From the NCBI GenBank assembly GCA_015501595.1, contig JADNRX010000050.1, forward strand, positions 124,001-188,000: 64,000 nt of DNA, in the 5' to 3' direction. Source of the DNA: Hymenopellis radicata. Taxonomy: Eukaryota; Basidiomycota; Agaricomycetes; Agaricales; Physalacriaceae. The notes below the pieces were generated by a model. That model did no database searches and was not told the origin of the DNA. It saw only the letters and a program-made list of their open reading frames with translations. The translations under genes were made by a program, and so were the position numbers. Below, piece after piece: positions 24,035 to 35,352 of the stretch; position 1 is the first letter of the stretch; each line of letters starts with the position of its first letter.

Positions 24035-25672
24035 GGCTGTGTGCAACGACGTGGACTACGTTGAATTCGTTATCGGGTGGAGAGGGAGAGATTCGAGGGA
24101 CCAGCCCAAGATTGTCTGAGATCCAACGGTTAGCCGCGTCGCAGGACAGAAAAATGATACCACGAACGGAAGTTGTGTGGAAAATGTAGGAAAGCACCAG
24201 GCTCTGGAGAATAGCAAGAGACGAGATGAAGCTATATATCGCATGAAGAACGGCCATCGTCGCAGCGAAAGAGCGGATAATTCTAATTCTCAGCGCAACA
24301 GATTCTCAAACGAAGAGACGCTGGTCACTCTGGCGACTTTCGGATTTGCGTTCGCCAACGCACCATTTCACCTGTCGTCTGGGGTCAACAAATGATTCAT
24401 ATGCTGCTCTGATTCATGCGCACCAAGCACTCGACATCCGTTGCGTGGATAACAAGGCGATTGAATTGCGCCACAGCGCACAACTGATCGTATGATGAGG
24501 TCTCCTGGACGAAGGCACTGACCTTCTCGCCCGTATCCCGGAGAAAATGCAGTACTATCCATCGACCGTGGTTTAAAGGAGGTAGCGAAGAAGCCTGGCC
24601 GCGTTGGCTGGGAAGGAGATGTCAGTATATCTGTTTGCGCCATAGAGCGCTTGGCAGCCGATCCTATGATGTGGGTCGTCAGAGGCCAAGATACAGACAC
24701 AGGTACTAGCATCTTCCCGATTTCCCGAAAGACACGATGGCTATGTCTGTGTTCATTCACTGGAGAGAAATTTTTGGAGTTGTCTGATGCATCTTGACTT
24801 CCGTTGAGACGATTGCAACAAAGGCTAATCTGGGAAACATTCGCATCATTTCGGTACTGCGAACAGATTAATTAAACCTCCAAGACAACTTCACCCGTAC
24901 CCGCCGGTCCAGACTCCACTGTGAACGGAGGTTGTGCCACTTGTTTTCTCTAAAGCAACACGGATGAGCGGATGTGTAGTTGAGTGGAATAAAGACTACG
25001 CACAGGACCCACAGGAACCTCGCATTAAACGTGATGAGGGCAACCCGAGAAGGACGAGAAGCGGATGGAATAAAGACTCACAGGAACCTCGCGTTAGATG
25101 TGATGAGAACAACCCGAGAAGGACGAGCAGCGGATACATCCCGTCTCGGAAGTTCGGACTGTCGACGCTGCCATGAGGTTCGCAGCTAAATGGACGAGTT
25201 TTCATGAGTTTGATATCGCGAGTAATGAATTAAGATGAAGACGCTGCGGTACGAAGCAATAACGCGTCAGGGTCAACAGCTATTGCATTGCCCCACCCTC
25301 AGTTCCGAGTCTCGAATACGAGGGCCCGTAGTCAGCATCCACGAGTAGTAACCATCATAAACCCCGCATTCCTCATCCGAATAGAACAACGTCCCGAACG
25401 ATAGGTTAACTTCGAACACTGCAAAAGGAAAAGATGAGATCAGGGTTGTGATCTTGATCAACAAAGGTGCATACCATACTTGGTCAAGCGCTTGCGCCTG
25501 TGCACTCTTTGATCGCAACATTCGAACCGCTTGATGGAGCTAAGGAAACGACGCTGGGGGTGTAACCCAGATGAGAGTCCGCGTTTTAAGTACGAGCGCG
25601 CTCCCGCGAGTCTCTTGTATTGACCGACTCGCCCTTCCACATTTACCGCGCACGAGCTTTCTTCAAGTTATC
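24035..25672. other. Intergenic region between divergent genes
   Basis: About 1.6 kb without a recognisable gene. It presumably carries promoters for the secreted kinase-like gene (-) and the zinc-finger gene (+). A two-unit tandem repeat lies at 24984-25135. Confidence 0.45.
24984..25135. repeat. Two-copy tandem repeat, 70-80 bp units
   Basis: Unit one starts tggaataaagactacgcaca and unit two starts tggaataaagactcacagga. Both contain acaggaacctcgc and caacccgagaaggacgag. The second unit lacks about 12 bp near its start. Confidence 0.75.
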
Positions 25673-26266
25673 ATGGTGTCGCTTCCCAGTATAAATGAGA
25701 TGTTCCCTGGTATGTTCCCATTGTCGAGGGTCGAAGAAACGCTCACAATATCGGCAGAACATCTGTTGCAGGATTACAATGAGCCAACTGTACATCTGAA
25801 GCTGAAAGAACTGCGCACAAAACACCGTCGAACTTGTGGAGAAGAGAAGATGAAGAAATCTCGCGAATCCGGACCTCGGAGACATCAGTGTACCATTTGT
25901 TTCCACTGGTTTCATCGACCAAGCAGCCTGAAAGTGCACCAGAACATTCATTCTGGAGCAACTCGTGCGTTCTCTCCTAGATCTGTGGATCGCACGCTCA
26001 CGAAAATCGTCTCTTCAGCATTTATCTGCCCGTTTCCGCAGTGCGGACGCGCCTTCAACAGCAATAGCAATATGCGGCGCCACTACCGGCTGCATGACTG
26101 TCAACCGGAGTCATACCTTCTTCAACCAGTAGACAAATCTAAATCGAAACGTCGCACAGTACCCCAATCACTCATCGGGATCAACAGAAGTCCGTTCATT
26201 TGGCACCCGGACATGGATAGCTCGGATGGCGGTGAAGAAAGCGACGGGAGCAGGTTGGACAGTTGA
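25673..26266 (+). CDS. Small C2H2 zinc-finger protein, probable transcription factor
   Basis: Exons 25673-25964 and 26019-26266, about 179 residues when a 54-bp intron is removed. The intron length is a multiple of three, so the unspliced frame is also open. Removal gives the usual linker HSGATPFICPF. Two C2H2 fingers are visible: CTICFHWF with HQNIH, and CPFPQCGRAF with HYRLH. The second follows the mushroom-type pattern FNSNSNMRRHYRLH. Basic residues follow, then an acidic Ser-rich end. The start is the ATG nearest the conserved region. Nuclear DNA binding is predicted; target unknown. Confidence 0.75.
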   Translation: MVSLPSINEMFPGMFPLSRVEETLTISAEHLLQDYNEPTVHLKLKELRTKHRRTCGEEKMKKSRESGPRRHQCTICFHWFHRPSSLKVHQNIHSGATRAFSPRSVDRTLTKIVSSAFICPFPQCGRAFNSNSNMRRHYRLHDCQPESYLLQPVDKSKSKRRTVPQSLIGINRSPFIWHPDMDSSDGGEESDGSRLDS

Positions 26267-27772
26267 GTCGATGGATGACCAACTGCGGCCTGTTGGACGT
26301 GGGGGATCAGCAGATGTAATTAGGCAGAGGACGACGTTTACGACAAGGACGAATAGAGGACGACATACTTTGCATAATTTATTGAGTAGATCAGGACTGT
26401 AAGAGCAGAAGTAACTTGAAGGGGTGGTACGATAAGGCGCCGTACGTGAGTTACCAAAGACCGAAGTTTGTTGGCACGCAAGACACCTAAGAGCAAAATG
26501 ACTCCAGAGATGGTGACAGCCAGTCAGTCTCCGTGGAGAAGAGGCTGTGCCGTATTTGTTGTCTTCCTTCAAGTCTCGTAGGACAAACAGAGATAGAATG
26601 AGGACTCACGGACGACTGCCGAGGACCCCGCATTACGGCGCTGCCGTTCTCCCGTGCTCAGTGCTGTACTCGGACATAGATAGAAGCTGATTGATGAGAA
26701 CACAATACACGATCATAACGCGGCTGTTGCATGGTTAACACGACGCTGCCTGAGTGGGATATGGCGATACGAAGACAAAGGTTGTACAGGAAGCTCAGAA
26801 AATGCTGTCCGCCGATTCAGCAATAATGATGCTCAAACGGAAGACACTAGCTTAAGCTTACCATCAGACAGCTGATACTTCTTGCGGATAGACAAAGCCA
26901 GAACGCACAGTAGTGCGTGAAATCGTAGATGCTCTGGTGAAGCAGATGAGTGAAACGGGCACATCTCTAAGGCGTACATCAACATACCATCAGCAAGCCA
27001 ACTCAAAAGTTCCGAGGTGGAAGATGGAATCTGGGCATTCGCAGAGCCACCTGTATATGAAGGAATTCGCTCAGAGAACATGAAAACGCCGCCCGATGTG
27101 TGACCATACTCACCCATTGGTCCCTGCAGTTTAAACACCACTCCCAAAACCCTGAGGCGTTCCCACTGCGATCGATGTAAGCGGTACGCACCCAGGACAG
27201 AAACCACTGCTTCTGCAGAAGCACCAGAATAAATCTTGCGCGCGTACAACATTTGCGCCTTTAACTCACGAGTTCAATACCCAGTACAGAGAGCGACTGA
27301 GGTCAGGATAATCCAAGACCGTTGTCGTTTCTTTGAAAACCTCGAAAAATGTTATCGAACGGCACGCAAGTGGTACAGCGATACCTGTGGTTGTAGTAGG
27401 TCCAAGTCGGCGTGGGCAAGCGGCAGACGCGGCAGGCAGCACTAGGCAGACACATGTCGATCCTGCTGAGGACGCCGAGGTCATCAGCTCTAAAACGGGT
27501 GGCGGACCGTCGTGAGCGAGTCAAACATGCGGTCGTCTATTCTTTGCAGAAATCAGTTGACTATCGACCTGAATCCGGAGGCCACGCTGAAGGGAAAAAC
27601 GCTGGATCTCGTGGAAATATATCTTGGATTTTGGAGTCGAAGCAGCGGAGTATCCTTCCTCCAATTATCACGGAGTCTATAGATTGCTTCGTACATGTCA
27701 GACAAAGGTAAAAGTTACCTAGATCGGACGTCAGCTCAAATTTCGAAAAAGTGTAACTGTAACCCAAAATCC
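26267..27772. other. Region without a confident gene; possible small multi-exon gene on the minus strand
   Basis: On the minus strand between about 27252 and 26860 there is an ATG-led open stretch with plausible intron borders (gtgagt near 27116, tacag near 27056, gtatgt near 26985, ccag near 26937, gtaagc near 26865). Translated exons show no known motif in any frame combination I tried. The rest of the region shows nothing. Confidence 0.3.
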
Positions 27773-28636
27773 TTACTCTGGCGATGGCTTTGCCGTGGGA
27801 GATACACTGCCTTTCTTGTTCTTAGTGCCCGCCTTCGGCGTATTACTGTCGTTTCCATTATTGACATACTCAAACTTGCGAGAGTCCACCGTCAACGTTA
27901 TCGGCCCCTGCGACGGGATGAGATATCGCTTATAAACAGGAGTGAGAGCGGTCACTTGCTTCGTTTGTCAGAGAAACGTTCATCATAGCACCAAACTTTC
28001 CGTCTGTCGGTAACATTAGCTGCACGGCGTGGAGGAAGGAACTGAAAGCCTACCTTGAATCTTGTCAGGCTTGTACGCCTCGCCCAGCATGCGCAAGAAC
28101 GTGGAATACAATTCCTTAGCAGGTTCTGTGGCCTAGACGCCGTCAGGAAGAATGCAAAGTACGCATGTTAGTCGCGACGAACCATAGCACGATGGAAATC
28201 AGGTTTGTCCTTGGTCGTATCGGCGAGGAGAGTGAACTGGGAAACACAAAGGATTTCTCCATCAACATCTTTGACGTTTGTCTTCCACATCTTGCGAGGT
28301 TCGTCTACATCGGAAAAAACGCGAATGCCCAAGCTGAGTGCATCGTAAGAGGAATACTAGTGGTGAGATGTGAGGCAGAGGTACATTTTCTTAACAATGA
28401 TAGATGCATCACTGGTCGTGTCGTCTGTAAAATTCTGAGCCTCCTAGAACAGGATCCTCAGAGGACATACTTACCTGAGCCAATGCCAACCAATACCATC
28501 AAGCCTTTGGAGATCTTTGAGATGGTTTCTCCATCGACTGGGCAAGTACTGAGTGAGTCAGAAAAGCAAAAGTTCTCTTCGAAAGGATAGATTACCTGCA
28601 ACAGATGCAGAGGCTACTCTCTGGATAACAGCCCGC
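27773..28636 (-). CDS. DTD1: D-aminoacyl-tRNA deacylase (DTD)
   Basis: Proofreading enzyme that hydrolyses D-amino acids (and Gly from mischarged tRNA) off tRNAs in the cytosol. Start at 28636: MRAVIQRVASASVAVDGETI, then GLMVLVGI, DVDGEILCVSQFTLLADT, KPDFHRAM and KFGAMMNVSLTNEGPITLTVDS. The SQFTLLA motif and the Gly-cisPro chirality motif (NEGPIT) that define the DTD active site are both present. Seven exons. The last intron (27908-27959) has a GC donor. A Lys/Ser/Thr-rich tail of about 30 residues follows the family's usual end. Length is otherwise normal. Confidence 0.93.
27908..27959 (-). other. GC-AG intron in the deacylase gene
   Basis: The donor AACGAA/GCAAGT and acceptor TCGCAG/GGG join Asn-Glu to Gly-Pro, giving the active-site motif NEGPIT. 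No GT donor nearby gives this. Confidence 0.8.
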
Positions 28637-28987
28637 ATGATGGTAGAAGGAAACAAGTAAATTTCTGCTTGCGGGATTTCGGGCCGCATTTTCCCACGGC
28701 TCCATCTCCCCAAGTGAGCCAGCTTTCCATGCCTATAACTAACACCAAGTCTTGAGGTTTGATTTTGTCGGAGCCTGCAAGGAGCCTGAGCGATTCAAGT
28801 GTCAAGGAGGGCGCCCTCAACAAAACATCACCATTTGCTACATACAGTACGGCTTCCATTTCTGCAGTCAGGACTTGCTGCATGGCAGCATAAGCAAGAT
28901 TAATATTATAAGTAGCTTTCTCTGGTATCTAATTAACACTGTTCTTCGTCCCGCATATCATCATTCCAAAATCTCCCTACACTCACT

Positions 28988-30735
28988 CTAAACATACTTC
29001 CGATGTTCCTACATCCCAACCAATAAGCCAAGGCATCAAAACCACAAAAACACGTACCGGCAAATGCGTCGTCTCATGATCCACGTGCACAAACACCCTT
29101 TCAACATTCGGCAGCACCTCGAGCTTGTCCTGCAGCGCCTGACTGATATCGTGCGCCTTCCACAACGGCGTCGCGCCGTCCATCACGATGTCCACTTCCA
29201 CGAAATAGTCGGGACCGCTCTGCGGAGACTCAGACACAATATAAGGAGCTACTATGGAGGACACGTACGTGGTACGCGCGAACAGTATCGATCTTTTCGA
29301 TGTCGTCGTTGAAGGTCATGGACTTGTAGACTATGAGCTGCAGGAAGTCCTGGGGCGCAGACTTGCCCGCGAGGAGCTCGAACTCTCGCCAAATGGTGCG
29401 CGTCCAGGAGATTATGATGCCGAGGGCGATCTATAGCAAGGGCTTGAGCTGAGTGGCCGAGTCGAGGATAAACGACTCACAAGGATGGCACCAAGCGGGT
29501 CGAGCCCTAGCGACATGGAGCTGAATACAGAGGTATATATGAAGGAGGAACGAACTTACACCACTTCCATTTACTCCCTCCGGTAGCCATGAGGATACCA
29601 AAAGAGTTGATCCACAGGTCGTTACGATGGTCCTCCCAAAGAACCTGAACCTGGCTCGAGTGTTTACGGAAAGGGAACGAGCCGAGGAAGAGAAGAAATT
29701 TGACACCTAACAGGAATAAGTTCGGGGTTGTCGGAAAAAGAAAGAGAGAGAGTTTAAGCACCCAAAGCAGCAGCGACGGCAATAATGGAGGGGAGATGGA
29801 ATGCAGACAAGGAATCGCCCTGTTTGGATATGATAGACCGGATCGACTCGATAGCCACGATTAGATTGACAGAGCCCATTCTATATCCGAGTTCAGTCAT
29901 TGCTAAGGTTGATGAAAATAAACGCACAGGAAACCTAAAACGGTAATGAATAAACTGCCGCACTCGCAAAGAACAAGACACTAACCGTAAACGATATTGC
30001 CAATACATTCCAAGCGCGCGCCACCAACGGGCCATTTGGTACTGTCCAGCTTCCTGGACTTGCGGTGAAGCCAGAAGAGTAGTATATTGCTTCCAATGTC
30101 GAACACGGAATCAATGCCGGTGGCTAGGAGAGAAAGCGAGAGAGACGATATGGCGGCATACACTGCAAGTCGCGTTCAGATGGAGGACACGCGTAGGGCA
30201 AGAAACGCACTCTGGATCACGCAAAGGCCAAAGTTTGCGATCAAACTGGCATAGACCGCGAGTTTTACCTGCAATCCTCACCATTGGCATTGTTCGCGAA
30301 AATGAATCGCAAACGTACATATGGCCGATTGGCGTCCTCCTCATTTTGAGCCTCATTAGTATGCTCATCCATAGGTTTTAAGAGGTATGAAATGAGCTAG
30401 AACACAAACGTTAGACTCCAATACTACTTGAGCGAAATGGCTACTTGCATCGTTTTGCTTGTGCTGATACTTTGCAACAGCCTTGCCCTTCTTCCTCTTC
30501 CTAATCAACTCAATCTGATCATCCGGCAGCACACCATTCTGCAAATTGAACGGATCTGTAACTGTCGTCCCGCTCGATGAAGCGCGTTCGATGTCCACAT
30601 CAGCCGGGAACAGCGTAGGCAGTTGGTCCTGCGCCACGTTAGATGTACAGCCATGAGGAGGAGGAGGAGGAGGACGCGACATACCAGAGCAGTACTCGCG
30701 CTGGCGCTAGTCGCATCCTTGGGAGAATCCTGCAT
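28988..30735 (-). CDS. Cation diffusion facilitator transporter, probable Mn type
   Basis: Metal/proton antiporter moving divalent cations out of the cytosol. The start ATG at 30735 opens MQDSPKDATS, followed by a charged N-terminus (IRKRKKGKAVAKYQHKQND, then LISYLLKPMDEHTNEAQ). Transmembrane exons include KLAVYASLIANFGLC, ATGIDSVFDIGSNILLFWL and KWPVGGARLECIGNIVYG. A second metal motif follows in EDHRNDLWINSFGIL, then WWLDPLGAI-type sequence. The C-terminal dimerisation domain reads YFVEVDIVMDG and PNVERVFVHVDHE. Both metal motifs are DxxxD (DSVFD, DHRND) rather than HxxxD, which is the pattern of manganese CDFs. The intron at 30397-30448 has a GC donor. The last exon is tiny. Confidence 0.88.
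30397..30448 (-). other. GC-AG intron in the CDF transporter gene
   Basis: The donor AACGAT/GCAAGT and acceptor GTTCTAG/CTC join QND to LISYLLKPMDEHT. The alternative GT 4 bp further on reaches a stop soon after the acceptor. Confidence 0.75.
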
Positions 30736-31112
30736 GCATATGACATAGCGTGAGCCGCAGATCTTTTTGGCTTTGAAACCAAAAAAGGAGGAGGAACCGA
30801 AGGAATGGAACCCCACCCACCCAGACCACTGGGCCGTCTGGGGATTTCGATCAATGGGGAAAAGTACGAACCATTTGCTGGACAAAGCTTTTTCTGACTG
30901 GTTGTGGACGATGTAGAGGCTGGAAGGACGATTAACGGTGTCTGATGTAGGAGGGGATGGGGCCAAAGTGAAGAAAGGAGACGTGGACCTGCCATGTGCC
31001 GGAGACTCCGCTTCAAAAAGTACACAGCCTTGAGCACTGCCGAGCCGGCATTGATCTGTGGCATTATCTTATCTGATATTACCTGCTGGACCTCACAACG
31101 TTCACTTTATCC
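30736..31112. other. Upstream region of the CDF gene
   Basis: Promoter and 5' UTR of the CDF gene on the minus strand. ORFs here are low in information and not supported. Confidence 0.4.
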
Positions 31113-33095
31113 TCCCAAGACTGTCAATAAAGCCTCCGGAAACTGTCTGGCGTTGCGTGCTTCAAAGATGGAAGAGTACATACACTTGGCGTATCACAGC
31201 AGAGTATTCTGCTCGCAGCACGCTGGCCTCGGAGATCACAACTACCTGTTCTTGGCCGACACCCCCTTACCCACCTGCAGCGTAATCCTTTCAGCTTCAC
31301 AAACTCATCATCAAAGTTTCTCTGTTGTCCTGCTTTCTTCTCCTATGCCCAATCGCCTCCGTCCGAGTAATCACCGGATTATCACCACCACGCATGCAAT
31401 CTACCAAAGCCTTGCACTGACGTTCCTCCGTCGAAGGGTCTTCATGAGGCCCAAAATGCCCTTCGATACCGCACCCCCTTCTCGGGCACCCAAGACGATC
31501 GAAGAAAGTGCTCCAGCCACACGACCATCCAGCATCCGTCCAAGCAACGCTTCGTCAAAGTCGACGCCACTCGATGACCAGACAAGCTCTAGCTCCTTCA
31601 ACCCAGGACTGAAATCGCCGTCCGAGAGCACCTTGAGCAGTTCATCGGTGATCAAGGACGGCTCACATTCGATGACGCTCAAGCGCAAGAGCGTAGGTGT
31701 AAGCTTCAAGATGGCTAATAGATCCCCAACGTTGATGGTATAACGGCTATTGGTTCCTTTGACAAAAATACGAAAAGCTTTGAGTTGGCATTGCGAGGCG
31801 CATAAGAACTCGATGAATATCTCCTTCCTGCTGTATATCGGCGGGAAATATCTGGTGAGGATGTCAGGAGACTCGGGACCGAATATGACAGTGAGCTCCT
31901 GAAGCATCGGGATACAGAGAGCGGATATGCTCTGCAGAACGCGGCCAGACCAGACGTTAGGTGCAAGTTCCAGCGAGGTAATCACCAGGTCGGGAGAAAT
32001 GCGCGGAATCACACCGCAAATACCGAGATGCCTGCGCGGTACAGCGACCTGACCCCCGTCCGAGTCCATTTGCGAGAGCCTTCTCTCAAGCTCTATGTCC
32101 AGCACTTCCAGTTCAGTCTGGAAATTCGTCACCACGTTAGTCAATCGGTCCCAAGGAAGCGCTCGTTTCATCTCCCAACTTGCGGTTTCCTTGAGAGTGA
32201 TGGAGTCAAACAGAGGTGACCAGTCCAGGGCGCACAAGCCTTCCCCCGTGGTCCTACCATCAACAATTTCCCCACACGCAAACGACTCGAGGAGGGGCAT
32301 GAACCGCCTACTACCGTGACACAGCTGGTTCAAGGATTTCCATTCTTCCGGCGACAATGTAATATCAGCCGCACGCCATCGTTCCCGAGCTCCATATACC
32401 TCTGCGACGCGAGGACAAGGACCATCGTCAATGTCCGTCGAACGACCGCCAAGAATTTTGACAACCAGTGGCATCCCCGCGGACCGTTCAAGAAAAAGGT
32501 TCACGGGCGTGGAAGGATCGTCGGCGCTGACATAGATATACGTCCAAATAACCGCTTGGGAAATCGCGATCTTCCTCCAGTAAAAGCACGTCGCGCTAAT
32601 ACTCAAAGGAGTCCGAAATGTATCGCAGGAGTCGCACGCCAACTCAAAGATGATTTCGAGTAGCTCTACAGGAAGGAGTCGCACGCCCGAATGTTGCGAA
32701 AACCGACGGATATCCTCTAAATTTCGCCTCAGCCGAGCCCGGCGTCGCTTCCAATTTGAATCAAGAAACACGATATTTGGTTGTTGCATGTCAAGGAGCG
32801 TAAGCGTGCTTCGGAGACGCAGCATGTCTGTCTCCAGCGATGTGAGCTGTGACTGGAGAATGGAGGCCTTGGCAAGCAGAGCCGTTACATCGGCCTTTGA
32901 AGGTAGAACGAAAGCGCGTCGAATGGGGGTGGACAGGTAGGGAATGGGGGAACAATCGCAGGCGTGGAAGCAGGTGCATGTTGAGGCCATTTTACGTGTT
33001 TTTCGTGACGAAAAGCAAGCACCTATCAATCCTGGTTAAAACCTTGATTCTCCGGCGGAGAAACCATAGAAACTTGCCTCTTTCCGTTGATGACG
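31113..33095 (-). repeat. Tandem duplication, unit 1 (F-box family B gene with flanks)
   Basis: Matches 33249-35268 in the same orientation, including about 290 bp downstream of the stop (shared string gcgtgcttcaaagatg) and about 100 bp upstream of the start (gattctccggcggagaaac). Confidence 0.9.
31401..32990 (-). CDS. F-box protein, family B, tandem copy 1
   Basis: Single exon, 529 residues, started at the ATG giving MASTCTCFHACDCSP. The N-terminus has a Cys/His cluster (CTCFHACDC). A predicted coiled coil follows at about 40-85. The F-box comes next (VRLLPVELLEIIFELACDSC, LSISATCFYWRKIA, WTYIYVSADD), then an LRR-like remainder ending GALSSIVLGAREGGAV and RRRNVSARLW. The overall plan parallels family A (Cys pair, coiled coil, F-box, irregular repeats, closing ..W). 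Predicted Skp1 adaptor of an SCF ligase; target unknown. Confidence 0.85.
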   Translation of the reverse strand: MASTCTCFHACDCSPIPYLSTPIRRAFVLPSKADVTALLAKASILQSQLTSLETDMLRLRSTLTLLDMQQPNIVFLDSNWKRRRARLRRNLEDIRRFSQHSGVRLLPVELLEIIFELACDSCDTFRTPLSISATCFYWRKIAISQAVIWTYIYVSADDPSTPVNLFLERSAGMPLVVKILGGRSTDIDDGPCPRVAEVYGARERWRAADITLSPEEWKSLNQLCHGSRRFMPLLESFACGEIVDGRTTGEGLCALDWSPLFDSITLKETASWEMKRALPWDRLTNVVTNFQTELEVLDIELERRLSQMDSDGGQVAVPRRHLGICGVIPRISPDLVITSLELAPNVWSGRVLQSISALCIPMLQELTVIFGPESPDILTRYFPPIYSRKEIFIEFLCASQCQLKAFRIFVKGTNSRYTINVGDLLAILKLTPTLLRLSVIECEPSLITDELLKVLSDGDFSPGLKELELVWSSSGVDFDEALLGRMLDGRVAGALSSIVLGAREGGAVSKGILGLMKTLRRRNVSARLW

Positions 33096-33248
33096 ATAAT
33101 GAACGCGTCTGACAGAAAGAAAGGACGTGTTCCCCATCGATTCCCGTTTGGGGAAGAGCCGCCACGTGGAGTCAATGTCACTGTGAGCCTCGATCTGCTG
33201 CTTGCTAGTCTAACGCTTAACCTACTCGTACCTCGCAGACTCTGATTA

Positions 33249-35268
33249 CACCAAGACAGTCGAAAATCGTCAATAAGGCCTCCGGAACCAGTCTGGCATT
33301 GCGTGCTTCAAAGATGAAAGAGTACATACACTTGGCGTATCACAGCAGGGCACAAATAGTATTCTGGCTGGCCTCGGTGATCACAACCACCTGTTCTTGG
33401 CCGACATGGTAATGCTTTCAGCTTCACCTACTCATCATCAAAGTTTCTCTGTTGTCCTGCTTTCTTCTCCTACCGTACAACGCCCAATCGCCTCCGTCCG
33501 AATAATCACCGGATTATCACCACCACGCATGCAATCTACCAAAGCCTTGCACTGACGTTCCTCCGTCGAAGGGTCTCCATGAGGCCCAAAATGCCCTTCG
33601 ATACCGCACCCCCTTCTCGGGCACCCAAGACGACCGAAGAAAGCGCTCCAGCCACACGACCATCCAGCATCCGTCCAAGCAACGCTTCGTCAAAGTCGGC
33701 GCCACTCGATGACCAGACAAGCTCTAGCTCCTCCAATCCAGGACTGAAATAGCCGTTCGAGAGCATCTTGAGCAGCTCATCGGTGATTAAGGACGGCGCA
33801 TATTCGATGACGCTCAAGCGCGAGAGCGTAGGTGTAAGCTTCAAGATGGCTAATAGATCCCCAACGTTAATGGTATAAAGGCTATTGATTCCTTTGACAA
33901 AAATACGAAGAGTCTTGAGTTGGCACTGCGATGCGCGTAAGAACTCGATGAACGGACACGTCTTCTTCCTGCTGTATATCGGGCGGAAATATTTGGTGAG
34001 GATCGACTCGAGGCAGAATACGAGAGTGAGTTCCTCGAGCATCGGGATACAGAGAGCGGATATGCGCTGCAGAATGTTGCCAGACCAGACGCTAGGTGCA
34101 ATCTCCAGCGAGGTAATCACCATGTCGGGAGAAATGCGCGGAATTGCACCATGAATAGCGAGATGCCTGCGGTCTACGCTGTCCTGACCATACAGGTACC
34201 CGTGCAATGCCTTCATCTCTCTCTCAAACTCCATGTCCAGCACGTCCAGTTCACTCCGGAAACTCGTCACCACGTTAGTCAACTGGCTCCAATAAAGCGA
34301 TCGTTTCATCTCCTCAGTCGTGGTTTCCCTGAGAGTAGCGGAGTAAAGCAGATCAGACCAGTCCAGGAAGTCTAGACGCCATTCTTCTTCTTCTTCTGGC
34401 GAAGTCAGCCTGGTCCTACCATCAATGAGTGTCCCACAGGCAAACGACTCGAGAAGGGGCATGAAGCGTCCACTGCCTTCACACAGCTCGTTCAAGGATT
34501 CCCATTCATCCGGCGACAATGTGATATCAGCCGCACGCCATCGTTCCCGAGCTCCATATATCTTTGCGACGCGAGGGTTCATTGGACAATGACCATCGTC
34601 AATGTCCGTCGGACGACTGCCGAGAATTTTGACCACCAGTGGCATCCCCGCGGACCGTTCAAGATAAAGGTTCACGAGCGTGGAAGGTTCGTCGGCGCTG
34701 ACATAGATATGCGTCCAAATAACCGCTTGGGAAATCGCGATCTTCCTCCAGTAAAAGCACGTCGCGCTAATACTCAAAGGAGTCCGAAACGTATCGCAGG
34801 AGTCGCACGCCAGCTGAAAGATGATCTCGAGGAGCTCTGCAGGAAGGAGTCGCACGCCCGAAGGTTGCGAAAACAGACGGATATCCTCTAAAGTGCGCCT
34901 CAGCCGAGAACGCCAATTTGAATCAAGAACCACGATATTTGGTTGTTGCATGTCAAGGAGCGTACGCGTGTTTCGGAGACGCAGCATGTCTGTCTCCAGC
35001 GCTGTGAGATGTGACTGAAGAACGGAAGCCTTGGCAAGCAGAGCGGTTACATCGGCCTTTGAAGGCAGAACGAAGGCGCGTCGAATGGAGGTGGCCAGGT
35101 AGGGAATGGTCGGTGAACAATGGCAGGCGTGGAAGCAGGTGCATATCAAGGCCATTTTACGCGTTTTTCGCGACGATAAGCAAGCACCTATCAATGCTGG
35201 TTGAAACTCTGATTCTCCGGCGGAGAAACGATAAAAAACTTGCCTCTTTCCGTTGATGACGATGGTGG
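33249..35268 (-). repeat. Tandem duplication, unit 2
   Basis: Second unit of the family B duplication, offset about 2135 bp from unit 1. The intervening 33096-33248 is a unique spacer. Confidence 0.9.
33536..35155 (-). CDS. F-box protein, family B, tandem copy 2
   Basis: Single exon, 539 residues from the ATG of MALICTCFHACHCSP. Same plan as copy 1. The third-codon-rich divergence with both frames open suggests that both are kept. Differences include a Glu-rich insertion (TSPEEEEEWRLD) and an extra segment near RYFRPIYSRKKTCP. It lies head to head with the cyclophilin gene, with 197 bp between start codons, so promoter sharing is likely. Confidence 0.85.
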   Translation of the reverse strand: MALICTCFHACHCSPTIPYLATSIRRAFVLPSKADVTALLAKASVLQSHLTALETDMLRLRNTRTLLDMQQPNIVVLDSNWRSRLRRTLEDIRLFSQPSGVRLLPAELLEIIFQLACDSCDTFRTPLSISATCFYWRKIAISQAVIWTHIYVSADEPSTLVNLYLERSAGMPLVVKILGSRPTDIDDGHCPMNPRVAKIYGARERWRAADITLSPDEWESLNELCEGSGRFMPLLESFACGTLIDGRTRLTSPEEEEEWRLDFLDWSDLLYSATLRETTTEEMKRSLYWSQLTNVVTSFRSELDVLDMEFEREMKALHGYLYGQDSVDRRHLAIHGAIPRISPDMVITSLEIAPSVWSGNILQRISALCIPMLEELTLVFCLESILTKYFRPIYSRKKTCPFIEFLRASQCQLKTLRIFVKGINSLYTINVGDLLAILKLTPTLSRLSVIEYAPSLITDELLKMLSNGYFSPGLEELELVWSSSGADFDEALLGRMLDGRVAGALSSVVLGAREGGAVSKGILGLMETLRRRNVSARLW

Positions 35269-35352
35269 TCGGAGGCAGACTGTGGCAGTGCACCGATCAC
35301 CTTGCTCTTCACCATCAACACGCCCTCTAGCAGTCGCTGTTATCTACCCAAA

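Noticed and set aside
30639..31064. Minus-strand ORFs upstream of the CDF gene
   Set aside because: They overlap the inferred first exon and 5' UTR in other frames and show no conserved sequence.
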